NCBI GenBank assembly: GCA_016195275.1
Contig: JACPZZ010000011.1
Coordinates: forward strand, 1 to 42,237
DNA: 42,237 bases
Direction of reading: 5' to 3'
Source: Candidatus Aenigmatarchaeota archaeon
GTDB taxonomy: Archaea; Aenigmatarchaeota; Aenigmatarchaeia; JACPZZ01
Shown here piece by piece: positions 15,973-24,597 of the stretch. The notes below the pieces were generated by a model, which worked only from the letters and a program-made list of their open reading frames with translations, was not told the origin of the DNA and ran no database searches. The translations under genes and the position numbers were made by a program. The number at the start of each line of letters is the position of its first letter. The first letter of the stretch is position 1.

Positions 15973-18507
15973 TTAAACATTCGTAATACCTGAAATTGGT
16001 ATCTGGGCAGGTTCAGATTCTATAAACTCCTCAAGCATCCTTCTAGCAACGTCATCAGGAAATTGTTCGGCAGGATGCTTGCAGAAATATGCCGACGCCG
16101 CTGTTAAAGGGCCTGCGATTTTCCTGTCCAATGCGATTTTGCAGCATCGAATAGCGTCTATCACAACGCCTGCGGAGTTCGGCGAATCTTCAACGGATAA
16201 ACGAAGTTCAAGTTCTAAAGGAATGTCGCCAAAGTTACGGCCTTCGATACGGATGAACGCTATCTTGTTGTCGTTTAACCAGGGGACGTAATCGCTTGCC
16301 CCTATGTGGATGTTTTCATCTTCAAGACGTTTTGGAATATTCGATTGCACGGATTCCGTCTTCGAGATTTTTTTGCTTTGCAGGCGCGAGCGGTCGAGCA
16401 TGTTCCTGAAGTCTGTATTATGTACCAGAATATTAGAACAAACGAACCTCTCAAAAGGCTTGGTGCTAATATCATAAACATAAGAGTTACTTTCTTTAAT
16501 CTGCTTTACTTCCTTTACTCTAACAAAGTGAATGTCACCATTACAAATATTCTTGATTTTTTCTCTCTCAAAATCGTCTTTAACCTTCTCTAATTGATTA
16601 AGAACTATGTTTGCCTTTATTGAAGGGTTTTTATGCCATGTAGTAGATTTTATTCTCCATTTTTTGAATAAAGAAATGTTTGGCACTCTATTCCAATAAC
16701 CCTTCCTAATATTACCATGAGCCTCCATTAAGGCTTTGTTTTTAAACTCCTGCAGAAAACCTACTTTATTTACAAATAGATTTGTGTCTTCCTTAGAACC
16801 TATCATCCCGTGCCAACAATAACCCAAACGACTGGCATATATCCCTTTCCTATTCTCATTATAGGTTTCCTTGAAAATAGTAGAGTTTATTCCAAGACGT
16901 AAAAGCAGTGTTTGCACATCACTAATAAGGCCTTCTGAAACAGATGTCCATCGGATTTGTTTTCCGGTCACACCGCCATCGCCGCTTAAGTAACCTCTCA
17001 ACACCAGTGCGATTTGCCTGCCGGACAAATTAAAAACCCATTCCGGTACACGCTTGGCATGGCAATTACCTTGCAGACCGAGAGCCACTTTGAATATTTT
17101 AGACAGCGTTTTTGATGCAAGTCTTACACATATCCCATCATGTCTTACCGTGTAATTCATATTTAGGTTTTCGGTAAACTCGCTTACAATTTCCATACAT
17201 TCTGGTTCGTCGCCACAGGCCAGTTCTATATTTGATGAGGGTCCATTTCTGTCGAAATTGCCGTCTGCTAACCACAAGCCGACAATCTGAAGAAGCTCAT
17301 CTGTAACGGGAAATTTCACAGGAATTTTAATTTCCTGATTATGAATTTTTATATAACCGTCGGATACTTCTTTCACAAAAAAACTACCCAAAAACGGGGT
17401 TAAATCTATACTTTTAACTTCTTCTTGTGCGGCACATTCCAAAGATCTTGGAACAGCTATGTAAGTTTCATCTTCTTTTATTAACTTTACCGGAGTTTCC
17501 CTCAAATCACCTTGTTCGTCCATAACAAACACATTATGATCGCCGGTTATCTTTATTTTTCTTCCTTCCTCTGTAGTTATTTCATAAATTGGTCCGGAAA
17601 TTTTGTGTCTTATCAAGGCGTCTACATTGGACAATACCACATTATAATTATCGTCGATGGTAAAACATTTTATACCCTGCTTTGCTTCCTCCAAGATTAC
17701 GATATCCTTTCCGTCGGCTCTTTTTTTGCCGTAAACATCTATGAATGAATCCGTAAATTCTCCGATCTTTACCTTCCTTATCTTTCCGTTGACCAAAAAC
17801 ATTATTTCCTGGTCGCTGGTCACGCTATTTCCGCCCACGTTAAGCTGATACATCCTGTCAATCTTCACGCCTCTATCCGTGCAAAGCTTTGCAAGCGTTC
17901 TGTGAACTACTGTAGCTCCGAGCTGGCTTTTCACGTCGTCGCCGATTACCGGCAAGTTGCTTTGTTTGAATTTGGCAGCCCATTCGTTGTTAGACGCAAT
18001 AAACACCGGCATACAATTCACGAAAGCGCATCCCGCATCAATCGCGGCCTGTGCGTAAAATTCCGTAGCTTTTTGCGAACCCACTGGCATATAATTGATC
18101 AAAATATCGGCTTTTGCTTTTTCGAGTACATTGACAACGTCAACTTCCTTTTCTTTGGATACGGTGAATGAACTCCTTCCATTGTCTTCCATATGCTCGG
18201 CGACGCCGTCCAGAACAGGGCCTTTTTCAACCCTGACGCCCAGCGGCGGTACGTCTGCGAATATCTTTGTGCAGTTGGGCTCTGCAAAAATCGCTTCGCT
18301 TACGTCTTTGCCAACCTTTCTTGCGTCGATGTCAAACGCCGCCACGATTTCGATGTCGGATATTTTGTAACCGCCAAGGATGTTGTGCATTAAACCCGGC
18401 ACGGCCTCGTCATCGCTGACGTTCCTGTAATAAAACAACCCCTGCACCAAAGAGGATGCGCAATTGCCCACGCCCGCTATTGCTACGCGAACAGCCATTA
18501 TGATCAA
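15973..18507 (-). CDS. ino1: Inositol-1-phosphate synthase (archaeal type) interrupted by an intein
   Basis: Exteins VAIAGVGNCASSLVQG...NVGGN and TDFRNMLDRSRLQSKKISKTESVQS...; in-frame 470-aa insertion. Confidence 0.92.
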   Translation of the reverse strand: MIIMAVRVAIAGVGNCASSLVQGLFYYRNVSDDEAVPGLMHNILGGYKISDIEIVAAFDIDARKVGKDVSEAIFAEPNCTKIFADVPPLGVRVEKGPVLDGVAEHMEDNGRSSFTVSKEKEVDVVNVLEKAKADILINYMPVGSQKATEFYAQAAIDAGCAFVNCMPVFIASNNEWAAKFKQSNLPVIGDDVKSQLGATVVHRTLAKLCTDRGVKIDRMYQLNVGGNSVTSDQEIMFLVNGKIRKVKIGEFTDSFIDVYGKKRADGKDIVILEEAKQGIKCFTIDDNYNVVLSNVDALIRHKISGPIYEITTEEGRKIKITGDHNVFVMDEQGDLRETPVKLIKEDETYIAVPRSLECAAQEEVKSIDLTPFLGSFFVKEVSDGYIKIHNQEIKIPVKFPVTDELLQIVGLWLADGNFDRNGPSSNIELACGDEPECMEIVSEFTENLNMNYTVRHDGICVRLASKTLSKIFKVALGLQGNCHAKRVPEWVFNLSGRQIALVLRGYLSGDGGVTGKQIRWTSVSEGLISDVQTLLLRLGINSTIFKETYNENRKGIYASRLGYCWHGMIGSKEDTNLFVNKVGFLQEFKNKALMEAHGNIRKGYWNRVPNISLFKKWRIKSTTWHKNPSIKANIVLNQLEKVKDDFEREKIKNICNGDIHFVRVKEVKQIKESNSYVYDISTKPFERFVCSNILVHNTDFRNMLDRSRLQSKKISKTESVQSNIPKRLEDENIHIGASDYVPWLNDNKIAFIRIEGRNFGDIPLELELRLSVEDSPNSAGVVIDAIRCCKIALDRKIAGPLTAASAYFCKHPAEQFPDDVARRMLEEFIESEPAQIPISGITNV
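16417..17826 (-). other. Intein with LAGLIDADG homing endonuclease domain (470 aa; Ser1, C-terminal HN, +1 Thr)
   Basis: Block A SVTSDQEIMFLVNGKIRKV; block B KITGDHNVFV; LAGLIDADG-like LLQIVGLWLADGNF and VLRGYLSGDGGV; block F/G VYDISTKPFERFVCSNILVHN. Confidence 0.93.
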
Positions 18508-18557
18508 TTAATTATTCTACTCTTACCTATTTAACTATTTTATGGCGGTATAATAGT

Positions 18558-18866
18558 ATGAAACCCTCGGAAAGGCTGCGGAAATCGCTTACGGTAGACA
18601 ATTTGTGGCAGTATGCAATTAAGGCGTTGAAAAAGCCCAGATACGCCTATGAGCTGACCAAGCTGTTAAAACCATTGAACGCAAACATGGTGACAGTTTA
18701 TGCCGTTTTGTACAAATTGGAAGCGGGCGGCTACATAAGAAAAGCGTTTTCCAGAAAGGGCGGTGGGCCTGCAAGGAAGTATTACGTTGCTACTGCGAAA
18801 GGGCTGAAAGAATTAAACGCCGCAAAAAAAATGGTTGAAAAGCATCTGAAAGAACTCAGCGCTTGA
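18558..18866 (+). CDS. PadR-family transcriptional regulator
   Basis: LKKPRYAYELTKLLKPLNANMVTVYAVLYKLEAGGYIRKAFSRKGGGPARKYYVATAKG. Confidence 0.85.
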   Translation: MKPSERLRKSLTVDNLWQYAIKALKKPRYAYELTKLLKPLNANMVTVYAVLYKLEAGGYIRKAFSRKGGGPARKYYVATAKGLKELNAAKKMVEKHLKELSA

Positions 18867-19051
18867 ATCTTGCGACATCTTTGATCGTGTCCACGTGTGT
18901 CATGAACAATGCCCTGCAGCAATATCTTTCTAGGCCCAAATCGTCCAAAATCTTTGCTATTTTTTCGCCGTTCTTGACGCGCTCGTTGTATTTCTCCCAC
19001 AAATGGCCTAGCGGTTTTCCGCAGCTAAAGACAGCGGATTGGTATCATCAT
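18856..19051 (-). pseudogene. rpoN: RNA polymerase subunit N (Rpb10-like), readable only with a +1 frameshift
   Basis: SD-like GGAGGG then ATG ATG ATA CCA ATC CGC TGT CTT TAG C; +1 shift gives MMIPIRCL-SCGKPLGHLWEKYNERVKNGEKIAKILDDLGLERYCCRALFMTHVDTIKDVARFKR*. Confidence 0.88.
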
Positions 19052-19067
19052 TGTCCTTCCCTCCTCT

Positions 19068-19397
19068 TTACTCCTTAAGTTCTATTTCGATCTGCACGTT
19101 CTCGGGTATATTTACGCGCATTATCTGGCGCAACGCTCTTTCATTTGCTCCAATGTCGACGATGCGCTTGTGCACGCGCATCTCCCACTTGTCCCAAGTC
19201 GCGTTGCCGTGGCCTGTGCCGTCGCCGCATGGAGTCTTGAGAACGGTGACACGGAGTTTTTTCGTCGGCAGGGGTATAGGCCCGGCTATCGATACGCCGG
19301 TTTTCTCGGCTATCATTTTTATTTCCTTACAGATAACGTCCAGCTGGGACATATCTGTACTCGAAAGTTTTATTCGCGCTATTTGCATGGCCAACAC
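19068..19397 (-). CDS. rps10: Ribosomal protein uS10
   Basis: [16 protein letters not shown]...[23 protein letters not shown]...[12 protein letters not shown]. Confidence 0.93.
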   Translation of the reverse strand: MLAMQIARIKLSSTDMSQLDVICKEIKMIAEKTGVSIAGPIPLPTKKLRVTVLKTPCGDGTGHGNATWDKWEMRVHKRIVDIGANERALRQIMRVNIPENVQIEIELKE

Positions 19398-19480
19398 ATG
19401 GTTTGTTACGATAGTTTAAATACACATACTGCGGGTATGTTTATTAAGCTTTTTAGAAAACATCCGGTTTAGATTAAGGA

Positions 19481-20224
19481 TCAGGAGAGTTCTGTTTCTA
19501 CAGATATATCGCTGCTTTCGATGGAAAAAGCTTCTGATATTCTAGGTAGGAAGAGGTCGTTCAACTCTTCTCTCATGGCAGCCCTGTACCTGCTTACTAC
19601 CTTTTTGACTTTTGCATCTGACGAAAGCATGCTGCTGACCCTTCTCATATGCTGATCATCCGTTTCGCCTTCGTTTTTAAGAAGATCTTTGGCGGTTCCT
19701 ATAGCTTTAAAAGAATACGGCGCTTCATCGAGATCGTGCCTTCTCTGGTACTCGGTTTTTATTATCGACTGGAAAGCCGGTGTTTTGCCCACGACCGAAA
19801 GGAATGTTCTGTTGCCTGAATTTCTACCTTCCGCATATTTAACGGCTTCCCGAAGATCATGCAGTTGTTTATCGCCGTTATCACGATAAACAATGTCACC
19901 GTCAACTTCCAACAAAACGGCATCGTCCATGCCAAGTCCGGTAAGAACCCGCTCGCTTCTTCGCAAGAAATCCTGAACAGAATAGGGCTCTGTTTGTGAT
20001 TTGAACATTCCAAGTTTTTCCGAGAGCCAACCAGCCAAGCCCGAATCCGGAGCCTCTATAGTGTATCCTTTGAATCTGGCCGTGATCTTGCCGCGTGTCA
20101 AAATTGTGGAATATTCAGGACGGTCGGCACCCCCGCTACCGTATAGATGAGATGCCATCAAAATCATTGGCGGCGCTATAAAAGCAGGCGAAGGGCAATG
20201 GGGTGCAGGGCTGCAATGGGCCAT
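19481..20224 (-). CDS. Hypothetical protein
   Basis: 247-aa ORF, no recognisable family; true start may be internal. Confidence 0.5.
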   Translation of the reverse strand: MAHCSPAPHCPSPAFIAPPMILMASHLYGSGGADRPEYSTILTRGKITARFKGYTIEAPDSGLAGWLSEKLGMFKSQTEPYSVQDFLRRSERVLTGLGMDDAVLLEVDGDIVYRDNGDKQLHDLREAVKYAEGRNSGNRTFLSVVGKTPAFQSIIKTEYQRRHDLDEAPYSFKAIGTAKDLLKNEGETDDQHMRRVSSMLSSDAKVKKVVSRYRAAMREELNDLFLPRISEAFSIESSDISVETELS

Positions 20225-20285
20225 TTGAATACCAAATTTAATTGGATAAACAAAGATTTAAATTTCTAAGAGGTCTGATAATTTC

Positions 20286-21038
20286 ATGGCTTACATAGGC
20301 CGCGTTGCCGGTGTCGGCGCTACAAATGAAGGCAATCCTGTTCTTTTGTACGGTTTATCGGGACGCTCGCCATCCAGCGTATCGAGAATGGCTGTTGTTC
20401 ACGGCGGTCGTGTGTCAATCGAGCCTTACGGCGTGATGACGCTGGAGCAGAAAGCCGAAGCTTCACGCCTTGTTTATGACGCGATACATACAACAAGACA
20501 GTGGACGCCAAGAGGGTTCGTACATTTTGGTATCGTCAGCAACGGAAGACAAACTGGTTCTATACACAGAGACTATACAGAGGCTATTCGCGAAGGGTCC
20601 TTTTTATCCCCCCCACAAAATATTATAAGCACAGCTCTTATGCGCTGGGGGCATGAAGGAAAAGTTGGCGACCGCTATGATACGCCAAGGATAGCGGGGA
20701 TGATAAACGTAGGATCTGCGACGGCGGCTTTAGGAATTATAACCGCAGAAAATGAAAACAGATCACAATTGCATATTGCCAGAGGCTTTCGAAATTTAAC
20801 CAGAGGGTCTATGATTTATTTATCAACTTATACAGGCGAAAGCGCGGAACCGGAAGCGCCTAAATTCGAAGCCGTGTCCGAAGCTGTCAAAACCCGCAGA
20901 ATCGAAGGTCGCACAGCGCGGGAGCTGGCCGAGGAAATGTACGCGTTCATGGATCCAGAATTTGTTGTTGCCTCGGCAGCTGCGTTATGGGTTCCGCAAA
21001 ACGAAATATGGAAACTGGCTGCCAAAAATAAAAATTAA
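20286..21038 (+). CDS. Archaeal IMP cyclohydrolase (PurO)-like protein
   Basis: YIGRVAGVGATNEGNPVLLYGLSGRSPSSVSRMAVV resembles the PurO N-terminus. Confidence 0.55.
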   Translation: MAYIGRVAGVGATNEGNPVLLYGLSGRSPSSVSRMAVVHGGRVSIEPYGVMTLEQKAEASRLVYDAIHTTRQWTPRGFVHFGIVSNGRQTGSIHRDYTEAIREGSFLSPPQNIISTALMRWGHEGKVGDRYDTPRIAGMINVGSATAALGIITAENENRSQLHIARGFRNLTRGSMIYLSTYTGESAEPEAPKFEAVSEAVKTRRIEGRTARELAEEMYAFMDPEFVVASAAALWVPQNEIWKLAAKNKN

Positions 21039-21039
21039 C

Positions 21040-21936
21040 CTAATTCAGCTTTTCTAAAAGATAATCGGTGCTTATGCCGGTTGCGCTTAACACTTTCCTG
21101 AAATTTTTGACGCAGAAATTTCTTTTTTTCAATTCCACATCGCGGATGTTTTCACGCCTCATGCCGATTTTGTTGCCCATTTGTTTCTGGGTTAATTTCA
21201 TTTCAAATCTTTTTTCTCTCAAAAACTTCCCTATTCGTTTTTCATTTGATAGGATTTTTATCCAGTCGTCTTCGGTAGGCCATTTGTCGCAGAAGAATCT
21301 TTCTCTGTGGTCTATGCCCTTCCGGCCAGTCGAACAATTCGAGATTTGTCTAGGGCATTCCAGTCCTATTGTTTGGAAGAATCGTAATGGGGTGCCATCT
21401 TCTACATTAGAGTATAACGCATACCCGCCGTCTTTGTCCTCGTTAAATCCGCTACCGCATTTATTGGCGTAAAAATTCAAGTTTTGTTCCTTTAATTTTT
21501 GCAATAGGAATTGTAGATCTTTTTCATCAAAACAATTCGTAGCTAGACAAATAGTCGGAACTCTATTTTCATCGTTCTTTCTTCTTACTAAACAACCGTC
21601 GCCAATATACCAATAAAATAAAGTTGTTGGGGTTAGTTCCAATTCGTCTGGCAATATTTTTTGTGTTTTTCCGTTTTGTTTTGTATACCATTCTTTGCGA
21701 AGATTCATGAACTCTTTATAAGGGCAGGTGTTAATGTAGAAGGCTAGTTTGAATATGCCCGGATTATCAACTGTAATCCAACATTTTATGCCGAATCTTC
21801 CAAGTTTTTCCTTCAAATTTTCCAAGAAATTTTTGTCCTTAGCTGTGTATTGAAATGTGAAATATTTTTCTTTGTCAGATTTTATGCATCCGTCTCCCAA
21901 CAGACTTCCATTGATTATATCAAGTAATTCCTGCAT
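21040..21936 (-). CDS. Free-standing LAGLIDADG homing-endonuclease-like protein with C-terminal XRE-type HTH
   Basis: LLDIINGSLLGDGCI ... LFYWYIGDGCLV (two LAGLIDADG-like motifs); KMKLTQKQMGNKIGMRRENIRDVE-like HTH (read as FEMKLTQKQMGNKIGMRRENIRDVELKKR). Confidence 0.8.
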   Translation of the reverse strand: MQELLDIINGSLLGDGCIKSDKEKYFTFQYTAKDKNFLENLKEKLGRFGIKCWITVDNPGIFKLAFYINTCPYKEFMNLRKEWYTKQNGKTQKILPDELELTPTTLFYWYIGDGCLVRRKNDENRVPTICLATNCFDEKDLQFLLQKLKEQNLNFYANKCGSGFNEDKDGGYALYSNVEDGTPLRFFQTIGLECPRQISNCSTGRKGIDHRERFFCDKWPTEDDWIKILSNEKRIGKFLREKRFEMKLTQKQMGNKIGMRRENIRDVELKKRNFCVKNFRKVLSATGISTDYLLEKLN

Positions 21937-22059
21937 AAAACTTGTTTCTGAAATGATAGTATATCACGCTTTTGATATCAGCGTGCCGATATGAATTATA
22001 GAAATTTTATAAGATTCAAAAAAAGTGCTCTAAACAGGCTCCGATTGACTCAAAACGGC

Positions 22060-22509
22060 TTATCGCTTGCTTCTCTGTTCGTGGCGGCGAGAACCGCGTC
22101 TCGATGCGCTCCCTGCGTGATGCGTTTCGTTCCTTCTTGGATCAATTACGAGAAGGTTTCTGTCGTAATCCATGAAACGCTGTTTTATTTCTTTTGTGCC
22201 TGCCTGCGCCAGACAACGGGCTATTGACTGGCGAACAGCTTCTGTCTGGCCGGAATAACCGCCGCCTTTTACCGAAACGCTGAAGTCAAAATCTTTGGAT
22301 AACTCCGACGCGATCATGATCGGCTCCTGTATCCGCATCCTCGAGAACTCCGTCCCCCAGATGCTGAGCGGCATTGAGTTAATTTTAACTCCGCCCCCGC
22401 CCGGCGTCATTGTTGCGCGTGCAACAGAGTCTTTCCTCTTTCCGAAATTGTGTATGGTTTTGACTTTCTTTTTCGGTTTCTGCTCCTTTGCACTGTTTTC
22501 GTCGGCCAT
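22060..22509 (-). CDS. rps9: Ribosomal protein uS9
   Basis: HNFGKRKDSVARATMTPGGGGVKINSMPL...KGGGYSGQTEAVRQSIARCL. Confidence 0.93.
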   Translation of the reverse strand: MADENSAKEQKPKKKVKTIHNFGKRKDSVARATMTPGGGGVKINSMPLSIWGTEFSRMRIQEPIMIASELSKDFDFSVSVKGGGYSGQTEAVRQSIARCLAQAGTKEIKQRFMDYDRNLLVIDPRRNETHHAGSASRRGSRRHEQRSKR

Positions 22510-22525
22510 TGATAATCACTTAACA

Positions 22526-22573
22526 GCGAAAATCCGTTGATTTTCGCGTGTAGGAAACTAAAAGTTTCCTACA
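22526..22573 (-). repeat. Tandem perfect hairpin pair in the rpl13-rps9 junction
   Basis: Minus strand: tgtaggaaact-ttt-agtttcctaca, then gcgaaaatc-aacg-gattttcgc. Confidence 0.85.
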
Positions 22574-22986
22574 ACGGGTTTTCTTCCCAGCTTTTTCGAA
22601 AGGTCATGCAGCGTGATGTGCTCGCTGGTCAGGCTGGATACGGTCTTCGTGTTCATTTCATCAACCTTTCCTCCAAACTCTTTAGGCGTTCCCACGAAAA
22701 CCTTGAGCCTTCGCAGGGCTTCGCGGCCGGAAGATTTTTTGTACGGTAACATCCCTCTAACCGTTCTTTTCATCATGCGGTCCGGCAGTCTGGAAACGAA
22801 AGGCCCCTTGTGTTTGTCGCCCCTGTCCAGGCGAACTTTATATAAACTGGTGATAGAAGCGAGGGATCCGGATATCACAGCCTTTTCAGCGTTGATTATG
22901 GAAACTTCCTCGCCGTTCAAAAGCATTTTAGCTACGGACGACGCCAACCGACCGCAAACCTTCCCCGTAGCATCTATGACCTTCAT
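22558..22986 (-). CDS. rpl13: Ribosomal protein uL13
   Basis: MKVIDATGKVCGRLASSVAKMLLNGEEVSIINAEKAVISG...RTVRGMLPYKKSSGREALRRLKVFVG. Confidence 0.93.
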   Translation of the reverse strand: MKVIDATGKVCGRLASSVAKMLLNGEEVSIINAEKAVISGSLASITSLYKVRLDRGDKHKGPFVSRLPDRMMKRTVRGMLPYKKSSGREALRRLKVFVGTPKEFGGKVDEMNTKTVSSLTSEHITLHDLSKKLGRKPVVGNF

Positions 22987-23269
22987 AAATATTGCCTCAA
23001 GGATACCACCAAATTTGTCCGGTGGAGGAATTGGGCGTATCGGAACGCTACAACCGGAATGTTTAAATTATCTAACATACCATTACCTTTTACTGTTCGG
23101 AGCGGATTAATCCAGTTTTCCGAACTATTCGGATGTCGGTCAACGCATCTTTGCGTTTCTGTGATGGCTTTGGCTAAAGGCGCTGTGCGCCGTTCCCTTT
23201 GCCTGATGAAATTTAAATTGTGCATCTTAAGACCACAAGCCGTTGGATTTATCCGATGGTAGTTGACGT

Positions 23270-23602
23270 TTACACCATAATTTTTACATTGGAGCACTTT
23301 GGATTCTGTTTGGCCAGCTCCCCGATACTCATGGCCTTGCCGCCCGCCTTTGTAATTTTTTCCCTGGCTGTTTTGGAGAAACGGAAAGCTGCGACGTCGA
23401 CCTTCTTTGTAAGGCTGCCTGTTCCCAGAACCTTGCCCGGTACCAGAACCGTGCCAGACTGGTGGCGATTAATATCGGACAGGTTGACCTCCCTGTTCCT
23501 TCTTGCAGGGCCTGCCAGCTCCTCAACAACGCGGCCCCAAACCGGCTCTTTCATTTTTTCCAGTTCACGGACAAGCTTTACACCGGTTATGTTGCTCTTC
23601 AT
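23270..23602 (-). CDS. rpl18e: Ribosomal protein eL18
   Basis: GRVVEELAGPARRNREVNLSDINRHQSGTVLVPGKVLGTGSLTKKVDVAAFRFSKTAREKI. Confidence 0.92.
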   Translation of the reverse strand: MKSNITGVKLVRELEKMKEPVWGRVVEELAGPARRNREVNLSDINRHQSGTVLVPGKVLGTGSLTKKVDVAAFRFSKTAREKITKAGGKAMSIGELAKQNPKCSNVKIMV

Positions 23603-23724
23603 AAGATCAGATTATAATATGACCGCAACGCTTATATTAATAGGCTCGCGATTTTCTGCGGCGTTCCGGTGAAATATAAAGGAATGTTCAGTAATTATAA
23701 ATAGAAGTCCTAAGGGCTGTTGAG

Positions 23725-24597
23725 ATGGCTGACAAACTTGTTACTGGCGGGGAAAAGAGGCTTTTCATCAGATATGTAGCGCCCAAGATATCCAGCGACA
23801 TGGATTCTGTTTACAACGCTGTCCGCGAACAGAACCAGATCGTCCTGATAAACACAAAAAGGCTCCGTAAGATCGATGCGGCAATGCTGAAGAGACTTCT
23901 TTTTAAGCTGCAAAGGGTTACGGAGACTAGCGGCCGCCTGGTGTTTACCATAGAGCCCGACCTTTACATAACAATACCAAAGACGGCAAGAACTCCGAAC
24001 AGGGACATGACCGAAGAAGAAAAAAGGATGCTGGACGAGTTTGAAAAGATCGAAATGGAAGAGGAGATGGAAGATGTCAAGAAAAAGCAGGGCAGTTACA
24101 AGAAAAGGCTGGAAGAGTTTGTCAAGAAAAAAGGTTCGATTGAAAAGGAGCCTTTGAATTTTGAAATCAAAAAAGACGGGATGAAGATCAAGGAAGCGAT
24201 AATTTCGATAAAAAGCCCGTTCAGCTCACGCGATGCCGGGGACAGGATGGCAGAATTGATGGAACTTAAAAGCCTTGTGTCAGGGCATATCCCATCTAAT
24301 GTCAGATCCGGCATAATCCAGAAAATAGAAACAGTAAAACAGGAGGAACGCACCATCAGGGAGGACCTGATGAAAAAGAGAAGGAAAGTTTTAAGAAAAC
24401 TGGAAGCTGTCAACGACCTCGTGGAAAGCAGCCAGATATCAAAGGAGCTGTTTTCGCGCATCAAAAAGGAGCTTACGGAAGAGCTTACCAGCCTGAATGA
24501 TATTGTTGTCGGCGTAGGCAGCCGGGGCGTTAAGGCTGTCGGTAAAAAATCGCAAGCTTCTGCAAAATACGCCCAAAAAAAGAAGGCTAAAAAATGA
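23725..24597 (+). CDS. SepF-like domain protein with long charged/coiled-coil C-terminal extension
   Basis: KRLFIRYVAPKISSDMDSVYNAVREQNQIVLINTKRLRKIDAAMLKRLLFKLQRVTETSGRLVFTIEPDLYITIP resembles SepF. Confidence 0.55.
   Translation: MADKLVTGGEKRLFIRYVAPKISSDMDSVYNAVREQNQIVLINTKRLRKIDAAMLKRLLFKLQRVTETSGRLVFTIEPDLYITIPKTARTPNRDMTEEEKRMLDEFEKIEMEEEMEDVKKKQGSYKKRLEEFVKKKGSIEKEPLNFEIKKDGMKIKEAIISIKSPFSSRDAGDRMAELMELKSLVSGHIPSNVRSGIIQKIETVKQEERTIREDLMKKRRKVLRKLEAVNDLVESSQISKELFSRIKKELTEELTSLNDIVVGVGSRGVKAVGKKSQASAKYAQKKKAKK

Noticed and set aside
22983-23297. 104-aa minus ORF between rpl18e and rpl13
   Set aside because: No recognisable motif; overlaps the 3' end of rpl18e and the rpl13 start; likely spacer. 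A small RNA in the spacer cannot be excluded.
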